This document shows positions 37,883 to 47,555 of a stretch of 64,000 bases of DNA, piece by piece. This DNA comes from Deltaproteobacteria bacterium (GTDB lineage: Bacteria > Myxococcota > Myxococcia > Myxococcales > 40CM-4-68-19), in assembly GCA_005879805.1 (NCBI GenBank), contig VBKL01000046.1, positions 18,139-82,138 on the forward strand. Reading direction: 5' to 3'. The notes under the pieces are model-generated. The model was not told the origin of the DNA, did not search any database, and was given only the letters and a program-made list of their open reading frames with translations. The position numbers and the translations under genes are program-made. Numbering within the stretch: position 1 is the stretch's first letter; each line of letters begins with the position of its first letter.

Positions 37883-38896
37883 ATGAACCCCAAGGGCCCC
37901 ATCATCGGCATCACCATGGGAGACGCGGCGGGCATCGGGCCGGAGGTCATCGCCAAGGCGCTCGATCGGCCGGAGGTGTACGGGCTCTGCAGGCCGGTCG
38001 TCATCGGCGACGCGAAGCGGATGCAGAAGGCGGCGCAGATCGCCAAGGTCTCCGCGAAGGTGAAGACGGTCGCCGGGCCGTCGGAGGCCGGCTTCCGCCA
38101 CGGCACCATCGACACCATCGACGTCGGCGGGATTCCGGAGGACCTTCCCTTCGGCAAGCTGTCGCCCGTGGCAGGTGACGGTGCCTACCGGTTCATCGCC
38201 AAGGCGGTGGAGCTCGCCAAGGCTGGCAAGATCCACGCGATCTGCACTGCTCCGCTCAACAAGGAAGCGCTGCACGCCGGCGGGCACGCCTTTCCGGGAC
38301 ACACCGAGATGCTGGCGAAGCTCGCCGGCACCAAGGAAGTCTCGATGATGCTCGCGACGCCGAAGATGCGGGTCATCCACGTGACGACGCACATCGGGCT
38401 CATCGACGCGATCGCCAAGATCGAGCCGGGGCTCGTCGAGCGGACCATCCGCCGCGGAAACGATGCGCTGGTCCGCTCGGGCGTCGCCCGGCCGCGCATC
38501 GGTCTGTGCGGAATCAACCCGCACGCCGGAGAGCACGGGTTGTTCGGGCACCGCGAAGAGGAGGAGAAGCTGGAGCCCGCGGTGGCCGCCGCTCGCAAGG
38601 ACGGGATCGACGTCGAGGGGCCGCTTCCTGCCGACACGCTCTTCTTCCGCGCCGGCCGCGGTGATTTCGATCTGGTGGTCGCGAACTATCACGACCAGGG
38701 CCACGGGCCGGTGAAGGTGCTGGGCCTCGAGGCGGGCGTGAACATCACGGTCGGGCTGCCTTTCGTGCGGACCTCGGTCGATCACGGGACCGCGTTCGAC
38801 ATCGCCGGGACCGGAAAGGCCGACGAGCGCAGCATGATCGAGGCGCTGCGCCAGGCGGTTGCGCTCGCCCCCAAGGAGACGAGAGCTACTGCCTGA
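37883..38896 (+). CDS. PdxA/PdxA2 family 4-phospho-threonate/erythronate-type dehydrogenase
   Basis: GITMGDAAGIGPEVIAKAL; FPGHTEMLA; CGINPHAGEHGLFG; NYHDQGHGPVKVL; SVDHGTAFDIAGTGKAD. Confidence 0.95.
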   Translation: MNPKGPIIGITMGDAAGIGPEVIAKALDRPEVYGLCRPVVIGDAKRMQKAAQIAKVSAKVKTVAGPSEAGFRHGTIDTIDVGGIPEDLPFGKLSPVAGDGAYRFIAKAVELAKAGKIHAICTAPLNKEALHAGGHAFPGHTEMLAKLAGTKEVSMMLATPKMRVIHVTTHIGLIDAIAKIEPGLVERTIRRGNDALVRSGVARPRIGLCGINPHAGEHGLFGHREEEEKLEPAVAAARKDGIDVEGPLPADTLFFRAGRGDFDLVVANYHDQGHGPVKVLGLEAGVNITVGLPFVRTSVDHGTAFDIAGTGKADERSMIEALRQAVALAPKETRATA

Positions 38897-38974
38897 GCTC
38901 GCCTCGAGCAGCGCGAGCTTCTCGGCAAGATCCGCACGCCGGTACGACCGATCTCGTAGAAGATGACGGAACCG

Positions 38975-39673
38975 CTACGTCATCAAGCCTTCCAGGAGCT
39001 CCCTGCGCAGCGCGACGAGCTCGGCCGTCGACAGGTAGCAGGGCACTGCCGGATGTGGCGGCTCGGGCCTGCTCGCGCGCACCGCCGAGCGCGCGCGATG
39101 GAGGACCTGCTTGTAGCAAGGCACGTTCATCTGCAGGACCGCGGCCGAGTGCTTGTCGCAATGGCCGTAGACGTCCGCGAGCAAGAGCGCGACCTGGTAC
39201 ACGAGACAGAGCTGCCCCGTCGCGTCGTCGAGCAGGCTGCAGAGCCGCTCGCGCGACTCGCGGACGGCGAGAGGGAGATCGGGTCGCGTTCGCAGGATCG
39301 GTTCGGAGTCCGCCAGCGCTTCGCCCAGCTCGACGGAGCTGTAACGATTCCCAGCGCGAAAGTGATCAATGATGAGATGGCGCGCGATGCAGCGCAGCCA
39401 GGCATCGACGTTAACGATGCGGGTTCCGCGGTCTTCGGACCAGGCAAGGAGCAGCGCCTGCTGCGCGATGTCCGCGGCGTCGGCGGGGTCCGGGACGAGT
39501 CGCTGGACGAACGCGTGGAGGCTCGCAACCAGCTCTGCCGAGAGCTCGCACGAGGTCTTGCGCCTCGAAGTCGAGCGAACCGATCGGTGCGCACCGCGCG
39601 ACGCCGTTCTCGCGGGCGAGTTACCCGCGAGCGCCAACATGCCGGCAATGATGGGGCCGATCCGTCTTGGCAA
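38975..39673 (-). CDS. RNA polymerase sigma factor (sigma-70/ECF-like)
   Basis: DPADAADIAQQALLLAW, WLRCIARHLIIDHFRAG, region-4-like ADVYGHCDKHSAAVLQMNVPCYKQVLHRAR; start uncertain. Confidence 0.8.
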   Translation of the reverse strand: MPRRIGPIIAGMLALAGNSPARTASRGAHRSVRSTSRRKTSCELSAELVASLHAFVQRLVPDPADAADIAQQALLLAWSEDRGTRIVNVDAWLRCIARHLIIDHFRAGNRYSSVELGEALADSEPILRTRPDLPLAVRESRERLCSLLDDATGQLCLVYQVALLLADVYGHCDKHSAAVLQMNVPCYKQVLHRARSAVRASRPEPPHPAVPCYLSTAELVALRRELLEGLMT

Positions 39674-39764
39674 GCTGCCCTCCCACGGCGCCGCGACGTA
39701 AGGTACGTGGAAGTTGGTACCAAGGTCGGATGTCTATAGTCAACCAGGGCACAATCTTACAGAC

Positions 39765-39779
39765 TCGTCAAATTGACGA
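39765..39779. promoter_or_regulatory. Palindromic site upstream of sigma gene
   Basis: tcgtcaa-a-ttgacga, perfect 7-bp arms. Confidence 0.35.
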
Positions 39780-40276
39780 ATCGCTGCAACCATCAATCAT
39801 CAAAGGGTTTTCTATCGATGTGTCGCAGCACACACACAATGTAGGCGCAGGTACGCATCAACGACGGAAGTCGTTCCGACGTCCGGCGGGGTCGGCGCGC
39901 CCCGCTTCACCGCGCCGCGAGCTGGTACGGGATCGGGATTCGCGTTCCGGCGTCGCCGCCTGGGCGGGACCGAGCGTGCGCCGGAGCGCCGCGTTGCGTG
40001 CGCATTCCGCGAATGCCTCGGTCGCCTTTGCGTGCAGGTCCGGCTTGACGTCCGCAATCTCGATCCCGCCCTGGAGCGTCGCGACCTCGAGCAGGAGGAG
40101 CATCGATGCCCCGGCGCTGCCGCCTTGCGCGCGGACGGCGGGTGCGTCCGGACAGCTCCCCGCTTTGCATTCCAGACTTTGACAAACAACGTGGCGCTAA
40201 AATTCCGGTGCGGCGACATCGCAGCGCTTTATCATTTTGCGTGGACCGAACGTCTTATCTAACGGGGGATACGAAA

Positions 40277-40354
40277 ATGACGCGCTCGAAGGCCTGCCAC
40301 GGCAGGATCGGGATTGCTTTCCTCGCTCTCGATCTGTCTCTGGCAGCGGGGTGA
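40277..40354 (+). other. 25-codon ORF resembling an isolated signal peptide
   Basis: MTRSKACHGRIGIAFLALDLSLAAG*, G-rich RBS-like aacggggg upstream. Confidence 0.25.
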
Positions 40355-40503
40355 GCGTCACTGAAATTCGCTCGAACAGGTTCCGGCTTCAACGAATTGT
40401 AAAGCTGCTCGTTTACCGCCCATCAAACCAATTGGTGCGGCTCGATTGCAATACGTACTTGTCGAATGTCTTCACTCGCAACACTTCAAGGGGGGATTTG
40501 CAG

Positions 40504-43500
40504 ATGAGTCTCACGAGAATGAGTTCCAGGAGCCACTGGCGCAACGCTGTCTTGCTCAGTCAGGTTCTGTTGCTGGCTCTGTACCCCGTGGCCTCCGCGC
40601 ATGCGCAGACCGCACCGGTCGGACAGGGCTTTCCTATTGACGCCGGCGATCTGCGGTTCATCTTTCACGCGATCGAAGGCGCCCAGTTCCACGCCGCCGG
40701 GGGCGTGCTCCTCGGACCCGGGCCCAACCAGGTCAACCTCAACGGCGCACCCGACCCGCAGCTTCCGGTCGGTCTGCGCACGGTCGATGGGACGATGAAC
40801 AACCTCGTCCAGATCCCCGATCAGCACCTTTTCGGTTCCGCGGATCGGCTCTTTCCGCGTCTGACCACGCCGAGGTTCCGTCCGGCGGAACAGGGCACCT
40901 CCTACGCGGACAAGACGGACACCAACGTCTTCGACTCTCAACCGCGCATCATCAGCAACCTGGTCGTCGATCAGTCGGCACAGAACCCGGCCGCCGCTGC
41001 CGCTGCCGCGCATCCGTGCGGCTCGGGCGGCTTCGTCTGCTCGGACCCGAGCCCGCCCGATGCCGATTCCGGCGCGCTCTTCATCCCCAACATCACCCCC
41101 GACTTCGGGCTCTCTGCGCCGTTCAACCTCATGTTCGTCTTCTTCGGACAGTTCTTCGACCACGGTCTCGACCTCGTGACGAAGGGCGGCAGCGGCACGG
41201 TGATCATGCCGTTGCAGCCCGATGACCCCCTCTTCGTTCCCGGCAGCCCGACGAATTTCATGGCCATGGCGCGAGGGCAGAATCAGCCGGGTCCGGACGG
41301 CATTCTCGGGACGGCGGACGACATCCAGGAGACGATGAATACGACCACGCCGTGGGTCGATCAGAACCAGACCTACACCTCGCATCCCTCCCATCAGGTG
41401 TTCCTGCGGCAGTACGTCATGACCGGGGGCAGGCCGCTTCCCGACGGCAAGGTGCTCGACGGCGGACACTGCGCGCCTCGCGGCACGGGAATTCCCGGCG
41501 ATGAGATCTGCAACATCGGCAATTGGGCCGAAGTGAAGGCGCAGGCTGCCACCAAGCTCGGCATCCAGCTCACCGACCCGGACGTCTTCGACGTGCCCCT
41601 GATCGCGACGGACCCCTACGGCCATTTCAAGCCGGGCCCGCGTGGATTCCCGCAGATCGTGCGTCCGGGCAACGTGCTCGTCGAGGGCAATCCGACCGCA
41701 AACGCCGGGGCTGGCATCACCATCCCGGCTGACGCGCTCCGGACCGGTCATGGCTTCCTCAACGACATCGCGCACAATGCGGTGCCCAATCCGGGTCTCG
41801 TCGGCGTGCGTGACGGCGTGTACTGCGATTTCCGCAACCCGGCCTGCACCACTGCTCGCGGCACCTATGACGGCGACGTGCTCGATGCCCACTTCGTCAC
41901 CGGCGATGGCCGCGGCAACGAGAACATCGCCTTGACGACGGTTCACAACCTCTTCCACGCGGAGCACAACCGGCTCGTCCACGAGATGGACAAGCTGATC
42001 AACCAGCTTCTGACGCCCGCCGAAGTCACGGCTTGGAAGGCCGTCGACCCGGCCTCGGGCTGGGGCTACGGCGAGCGGTTGTTCCAGGCGGCGCGCTTCG
42101 GAACCGAGATGCAATACCAGCACCTCGTCTTCGAGGAGTTCGCGCGCAAGATCCAGCCGCTCATCAACCCGTTCCTCGGAGGCATCACCTCGATCGACGC
42201 GGCGATTTCGGCCGAGTTCGCGCACACGGTCTATCGCCTCGGCCACTCGATGCTGCCAGAGAGGGTGGGACGTACCAACGTCGACGGATCGGTCAACGAC
42301 GTCCGCCTGCTCACCGCGTTCCTCAACCCGGCCTTGTACAACGACGGAGGGCCGGCGGGACCGCTGACCGCGGCAGACGCGGCCGGCTCCATCATCCGCG
42401 GCACGGTTCGCCAGATCGGAAACGAGCTCGATGAGTTCGTGACCTCCTCGGTCCGGAACACGCTGGTTGGCCAGCCGCTCGATCTCCCGGCCATCAACAT
42501 CGCGCGCGGCCGCAGTGAAGGGGTCCCGGGGCTCAACCAGGCTCGGCAGCAGTTCTTCACCGCCACCAGGGATGCGGCGATCCGGCCGTACGCCAACTGG
42601 GCGGAGTTCAAGCTCGGCCTGAGGCATGCCGAATCGCTCGAAAACTTCGTCGCCGCGTACGCGACGCATCCGAGCGTCACGGGCGAACCGACGGTCGCGG
42701 GCAAGCGCGCCGCGGCGCGAGTCTTGATCGCGGCGAACGATCCGATCCTGTTCGCTCCGGCCGCCACTAGCGGTGTGGACAACATCGATTTCTGGCCGGG
42801 CGGTATGGCTGAGAAACCCTCCGTGTTCGGCGGTCTGCTCGGGTCGACCTTCAATTTCGTCTTCGAGCATCAGCTGGAGAAGCTGCAGGACGGCGATCGC
42901 TTCTACTACCTGCAGCGTACGGACGGTCTGAACTTCCGGTTCTCGCTGGAAGGCAACTCGCTCGCCGAGTTGGCCAAGCGCAACACGACGGTCCGCGGAA
43001 CCATGGACAACGTGTTCAACACTGCCGATTTCATCTTCGATGCGAGGAGCACCCCTGGGGTAGTCGATCCCGCGACGGGTATCTCGCTCCTCGCGCTTGG
43101 CGACGGGACCATCCAGTTCTTCGATCCGCTGCACGGCGGGAAGAACATCGTCTTCGACGGCGGTCCCGGCAACGAGAAGTTCCGGGGCGATGTCGGTGAC
43201 GACACGCTCATTGGCAACGACGGCAACGATCGCCTGGACGGCGCCGAAGGCAACGACACGTTGATCGGCGGGAATGGCGACGACGTCCTCTTCGGCGACA
43301 ACGGTGACGACGTCCTGAAGGGCGGACCGGGCAACGACGCGCTCAGCGGCGGACCGGGCTTCGGCGGAGACATCCTCATCGGCGGCGAGGGGAATGACTT
43401 CCTGCTCGGCGGCGACGACGGCGTCGAGTACTTCGGCGGCCCCGGCAACGACATCATCATCGATGGAACGACGCGCAGCGAGGGCATGTTCGGCGGCCCC

Positions 43501-45213
43501 GGCGACGACTGGATCTACGACGGTGACGGCCACGACGGCGGCCTCTTCGGCGACAACGGGAACGTCTTCGACCTCCTCGCCGGGCTCGATCCGGTCGGCG
43601 GCGACGACGTCCTCGGTGGCGGCCCGGGCCAGGACGGCCACTTCGGCGAAGGCGGCGACGACATCATGCTGATGTCCGAAGGCAGCAACAAGTTCTTCGG
43701 CGATTACGGATTCGACTGGGTCACGCAGCGCGGCTGGCAGGTCCCCGCCGACATCGAGCTCGATCTGGTGGCCATCCCCGGAGTCCTGCTGAACTTCAAC
43801 GACCTCCGGAACCGGTATCGGCTCGTGGATGGCGCCTCGGGTTGGGACCTCGACGACCACATCCGCGGGGATAGCCGCGTGGACGATCCTACCGTCGCCC
43901 CGGAACTTCAGAACCTGCCGGGCATGGAACTGACAACCGCGGGTGCGGCGAAGATCGCCGGATTGACGCAGCTGGTGGGGCCGACGGGATTCAACATCAC
44001 GCTTCCCTGGAAAGCCGGCAACATCCTCCTCGGCGGCGCCGGCCGCGACCTCATCGAAGGCAAGGGCGGCGACGACCTCATCGACGGCGACCGGTGGCTG
44101 GACGTCCAGCTCATCGCGACGCTCAACGACGGGACGGTGAAGGCGGTCTGGGATCCGCGCGACCTGATCGACGATGTGTTCGCGGATCCGCAGCGGCTCA
44201 ATCCGGGGAACATCCAGATCCAGCGCACGATCCGGGTCGGGGCCCCCGCCATCGACACGGCCGTGTTCTCCGGCAACCGCGGCGAGTACGACATCACGCG
44301 AAACGCGAATGGATCCGTCACCGTCGCACACGCAAGGCCTGCCCTGGCCAACCTCATCACCCACAACGGCAGCGACACGCTCTTGAACATCGAAGTGCTG
44401 CAGTTCGCGGACGGGTCCGTGGTTGCGCCGGGAGCTGCCGTCGCCGCCGTACCGAACGTCATCAACTTGACGCAGGCACAGGCGACCACTCAGCTCACGA
44501 CAGCCCGTCTCGCCCTCGGGACGGTCACCACCGCGTCCAGCACCTCGATCCCGGCAGGCCGGGTGATCAGCACCGATCCGGTTGTCGGCACCTTCGAGTT
44601 CTTCCAGTTCGCGGTGAACCTGGTCGTCTCGAGCGGTCTGCCCCCGGGCACGCCGCCGCCGTCGGTGTCGATCGCGTCTCCTGCGGTCGGGGCAAACCTG
44701 ACCGGAACGGTGAACGTCACGGCGAGCGTGGCGAGCCCGATGGCCGGAGTGCAGTTCTTCGTCGACGGGAATTCGCTCGGCGCCGAAGACACGACCGCGC
44801 CGTTCAGCGTGTCGTGGAACACGACGACGGTCGAGAACGGCCTGCACATCTTGTCGGCGCAGGCCCGTAACGCCGCCGGGGCCACGTTCGTCTCGTTCGA
44901 CACCCCCGTCAACGTCACGAACGACCGGACTCCACCGACCGTGTCGATCACCTCGCCTGGTAACGGCGGAATCGTCACTGGAAGCAAGGTCACGGTATCG
45001 GCGACGGCGGCGGACAACGTCGGGGTGGTGGGCGTTCAGTTCCTGCTCAACGGCACTCCGATCGGGGCCGAAGCCACGACCGCCCCTTACACCGTGAGAT
45101 GGAACACGAATCAGAGAGGTGGGATCACCGGCAGTCAGGCGTTGTCCGCGCGCGCTCGTGATGCGGCCGGAAACGTGACCACCTCCGCTGTCGTGAACGT
45201 GGTCGTGCAATGA
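40504..45213 (+). CDS. Secreted animal-type haem peroxidase with RTX repeats, PASTA-like and Ig-like domains
   Basis: FVFFGQFFDHGLDLV, ALTTVHNLFHAEHNRLV, EFAHTVYRLGHSML (haem peroxidase); GNDGNDRLDGAEGNDTLIGGNGDDVLFGDNGDDVLKGGPGNDALSGG (RTX); VPNVINLTQAQATTQLTTARLALGTV (PASTA); two VxIxSPxxG...VQF..(D/N)G Ig-like modules. Confidence 0.95.
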   Translation: MSLTRMSSRSHWRNAVLLSQVLLLALYPVASAHAQTAPVGQGFPIDAGDLRFIFHAIEGAQFHAAGGVLLGPGPNQVNLNGAPDPQLPVGLRTVDGTMNNLVQIPDQHLFGSADRLFPRLTTPRFRPAEQGTSYADKTDTNVFDSQPRIISNLVVDQSAQNPAAAAAAAHPCGSGGFVCSDPSPPDADSGALFIPNITPDFGLSAPFNLMFVFFGQFFDHGLDLVTKGGSGTVIMPLQPDDPLFVPGSPTNFMAMARGQNQPGPDGILGTADDIQETMNTTTPWVDQNQTYTSHPSHQVFLRQYVMTGGRPLPDGKVLDGGHCAPRGTGIPGDEICNIGNWAEVKAQAATKLGIQLTDPDVFDVPLIATDPYGHFKPGPRGFPQIVRPGNVLVEGNPTANAGAGITIPADALRTGHGFLNDIAHNAVPNPGLVGVRDGVYCDFRNPACTTARGTYDGDVLDAHFVTGDGRGNENIALTTVHNLFHAEHNRLVHEMDKLINQLLTPAEVTAWKAVDPASGWGYGERLFQAARFGTEMQYQHLVFEEFARKIQPLINPFLGGITSIDAAISAEFAHTVYRLGHSMLPERVGRTNVDGSVNDVRLLTAFLNPALYNDGGPAGPLTAADAAGSIIRGTVRQIGNELDEFVTSSVRNTLVGQPLDLPAINIARGRSEGVPGLNQARQQFFTATRDAAIRPYANWAEFKLGLRHAESLENFVAAYATHPSVTGEPTVAGKRAAARVLIAANDPILFAPAATSGVDNIDFWPGGMAEKPSVFGGLLGSTFNFVFEHQLEKLQDGDRFYYLQRTDGLNFRFSLEGNSLAELAKRNTTVRGTMDNVFNTADFIFDARSTPGVVDPATGISLLALGDGTIQFFDPLHGGKNIVFDGGPGNEKFRGDVGDDTLIGNDGNDRLDGAEGNDTLIGGNGDDVLFGDNGDDVLKGGPGNDALSGGPGFGGDILIGGEGNDFLLGGDDGVEYFGGPGNDIIIDGTTRSEGMFGGPGDDWIYDGDGHDGGLFGDNGNVFDLLAGLDPVGGDDVLGGGPGQDGHFGEGGDDIMLMSEGSNKFFGDYGFDWVTQRGWQVPADIELDLVAIPGVLLNFNDLRNRYRLVDGASGWDLDDHIRGDSRVDDPTVAPELQNLPGMELTTAGAAKIAGLTQLVGPTGFNITLPWKAGNILLGGAGRDLIEGKGGDDLIDGDRWLDVQLIATLNDGTVKAVWDPRDLIDDVFADPQRLNPGNIQIQRTIRVGAPAIDTAVFSGNRGEYDITRNANGSVTVAHARPALANLITHNGSDTLLNIEVLQFADGSVVAPGAAVAAVPNVINLTQAQATTQLTTARLALGTVTTASSTSIPAGRVISTDPVVGTFEFFQFAVNLVVSSGLPPGTPPPSVSIASPAVGANLTGTVNVTASVASPMAGVQFFVDGNSLGAEDTTAPFSVSWNTTTVENGLHILSAQARNAAGATFVSFDTPVNVTNDRTPPTVSITSPGNGGIVTGSKVTVSATAADNVGVVGVQFLLNGTPIGAEATTAPYTVRWNTNQRGGITGSQALSARARDAAGNVTTSAVVNVVVQ

Positions 45214-45350
45214 CGTGATCCGTGTGGGCAGCCTGCCGCCGAGGCTGGCAGCTGTCGAACGAGTGGGGCCGGGCACGATTCCGTGCCCGGCCCGCTCGCA
45301 ACGCGAAAGATGAGCTCAACAACTTTTGGGAACCGAAAGGTAAGGGTGCC

Positions 45351-45983
45351 ATGGACAACATCGGACTTAGACGAATCGCAACCCTGTTTGCTGGCGCAGT
45401 CTCTTGCGTGGCGATGACGAGCGATGTCGGCGCAGCCAGGCCGCTAGGATTCCCGGCGCACCTCGTCGCCAGATCCATCAGCGTGTCGGGCCCCGAAGAC
45501 ACGGGCCGCATCGAGATCTACGTCGAGCGGTGGTCGACTGACGAAGAGCTCGACAACCTGCTCGGAACGCTCGAGAAGGGCGGACCCGGCGAGCTGCTCG
45601 AGGTCCTGGAACGGCAGCGGGTCCGCGCAGGCGTCGTCCTGATGCCGGGAGTCCAGACCCACGGCGAGAGGGCGCGCATGCGAACGCCGAAAAATCTCCA
45701 GTTCGCCCGGGAGATCATCACCCCGGCCGGACGCCAGCTGATCCTGGCCTCCGACGAACGCTTGGGGCTGGGCGCGACGCGGCTCGATGCCCGCAAGGAA
45801 ATCTACGAGTTCACCCTGATGGACATTCGATTCGGGCCGGACGGAACGGGCGTCGGCAAGGTCGCGGCCGCCGCTGACGTCGTCTACAACCCGGAAACCA
45901 ACATTCTCGAGTTGAAGGACTACGAGACAAAGCCGGTACGGCTCGTCAACGTGAGGTCCGCGAAACTCCGTGGCCGCGGCTGA
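45351..45983 (+). CDS. Secreted hypothetical protein
   Basis: Signal peptide; 211 aa; RIEIYVERWSTDEELDNLLGTLEKGGPGELLEVL. Confidence 0.75.
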   Translation: MDNIGLRRIATLFAGAVSCVAMTSDVGAARPLGFPAHLVARSISVSGPEDTGRIEIYVERWSTDEELDNLLGTLEKGGPGELLEVLERQRVRAGVVLMPGVQTHGERARMRTPKNLQFAREIITPAGRQLILASDERLGLGATRLDARKEIYEFTLMDIRFGPDGTGVGKVAAAADVVYNPETNILELKDYETKPVRLVNVRSAKLRGRG

Positions 45984-46004
45984 TTTTCGCCTGAGGAGAA
46001 TCAA

Positions 46005-46448
46005 ATGTCCTCTGTGAGAACACACGATATGGACAACCTGCGGGCCCCGAGGATCATCGCTACGGCTACGCTCACCGTCGTCGCAATTGCCGTCCTCCTG
46101 CTCAGCGGGAAGTCCGCTCCGGTCAGCGCCACGCCGGCAGCGGCGGCGCCTTCCCATGCGGCCGCAGATCAGCAATTCCCGTCCGACCCGGCGGCGGCGG
46201 AGCAACCATCGACGGATCAGACTCCGATGCAGCTAGAGCCCTTGGCGCTGTACCAGAATCCGGCTGATCCGACAGCGGACCAGATATCCGCCTCCGAGAT
46301 GCCGCAGCCCGAGCCGTCGGCGGCTGTACTGGACCCGACCGTGCCTGCCAATCTGGACGTCCCCTTGCCGAGCGCGACCAAGCAACGCGTCTTCAGATCG
46401 CGGAGGGCGCTCGAAACAGTCGATCCCCACGAGCTCCTGCGGCGCTAG
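46005..46448 (+). CDS. Hypothetical membrane-anchored/secreted Pro/Ala-rich protein
   Basis: TM-like IIATATLTVVAIAVLLLSG followed by P/A/Q-rich region. Confidence 0.55.
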   Translation: MSSVRTHDMDNLRAPRIIATATLTVVAIAVLLLSGKSAPVSATPAAAAPSHAAADQQFPSDPAAAEQPSTDQTPMQLEPLALYQNPADPTADQISASEMPQPEPSAAVLDPTVPANLDVPLPSATKQRVFRSRRALETVDPHELLRR

Positions 46449-46700
46449 GGAACTTTCTCATCGTGCGTCTGGGCACACAAATGCGATCACCTTTCAGCTC
46501 CTCAGCTAGCAGGGACTTCCCCATGGTGACCAAGGCTGTCGTCCCTTGGATCGTGTCCGACGCTCGAGAGCCCCATCGCATGAACTGTCTTGCCGGCCTT
46601 GATTGAAGGCCGCTCTACGAGAGTCCCTGGACCAGCCGCGAGCGGTGGGCGCAGAATGCCGGCTGCCCTCCTCCACGGACCGGAAGTCCATGAGCGCGAC

Positions 46701-47501
46701 ATGATTGCATCATCACCACGTAGATGTGGCGCGGCTCATGCCATCGCCGTCGTCGCAGGGCTCGTGACGTGCTCGTTCGCCGCGTCAGCGCAAGTGCAAG
46801 TGAAGGTTCTCATATCGGGAGGCTTCTCCGGACCGTACGAGAAGCTGTTGCCGGAGTTCGAGCACACGACGGGGATGAAGGTCGTGACGGGCTCCGGTTC
46901 GTCGCAGGGAAGCGGGCCCCAGACCATCGCGGCGCAGCTCGCCCGGGGCGTGCCGGCCGACGTGGTGATCCTGTCGAGGGAAGGTCTCACCGAGCTCATC
47001 GGCGCGAAGCGGATCGTAGCGGGGACCGACGTGGACCTGGCGCAAACGCCCATTGGCGTCGCGGTGCGCGCGGGCGCTGCGAAACCCGACGTGAGCACCG
47101 TCGACGCCTTCAAGCGAGTCCTGCTCGGGGCCAGGAGCATTGCCGTTCCGAGCAGCACGAGCGGGATCTTCCTGATGAAGGACGTCTTTCCCCGGCTCGG
47201 CATCGCGGAGAAGATCAACGTGAAGCCCTCGCCTCGGGGCAAGGGCGCGGCGGCGATGGTCGCATCGGGCGAGGCGGACGTCGCGGTCATGCCGGTCAGC
47301 GAGATCATGCACGCGCCTGGCGTCGACCTTGCCGGCGTGATCGCGGAGGAGATCCAGCTCCACCAGGTGTTCGCCGCCGCGGTCGTTGCGGGATCGAAGG
47401 AAGTCGACGCGGCGAAGCGATTGATCGCCTTCCTCGCCTCCGAGCGCGCCGCCGCGACGATCAGGAGCAGCGGCATGGAGCCGCCCGGGAAACGGCACTG
47501 A
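46701..47501 (+). CDS. ModA-like molybdate-type ABC transporter substrate-binding protein
   Basis: VKVLISGGFSGPYEKLLPEFEHTTGMKVVTGSGSSQGSGPQTIAAQLARGVPADVVILSREGL; EADVAVMPVSEI. Confidence 0.88.
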   Translation: MIASSPRRCGAAHAIAVVAGLVTCSFAASAQVQVKVLISGGFSGPYEKLLPEFEHTTGMKVVTGSGSSQGSGPQTIAAQLARGVPADVVILSREGLTELIGAKRIVAGTDVDLAQTPIGVAVRAGAAKPDVSTVDAFKRVLLGARSIAVPSSTSGIFLMKDVFPRLGIAEKINVKPSPRGKGAAAMVASGEADVAVMPVSEIMHAPGVDLAGVIAEEIQLHQVFAAAVVAGSKEVDAAKRLIAFLASERAAATIRSSGMEPPGKRH

Positions 47502-47555
47502 CAGGGTCGTCTCGAACCGGAGGAACCGGTTCAGCCCGTCAGTGAAGTCGGGGAA

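Noticed and set aside
39858-40103. 81-aa minus-strand ORF between sigma factor and peroxidase
   Set aside because: No recognisable motif or convincing RBS; C-terminal half is low-complexity. Insufficient support to call.
40175-40205. ttgaca...taaaat resembling a sigma-70 promoter upstream of the peroxidase
   Set aside because: Spacer is only about 13 nt, far from the 17-nt optimum.
43150-43700. Regular short DNA repeats resembling a CRISPR or satellite array
   Set aside because: They encode in-frame RTX nonapeptides (GGxGxDxLx) of the peroxidase; no spacer/repeat structure.
40486-45276. 1596-aa open frame antisense to the peroxidase gene
   Set aside because: High GC3 bias makes the complementary frame stop-poor; the peptide is low-complexity (V/E/R/D-rich) with no domains, while the sense strand has clear peroxidase and RTX motifs.
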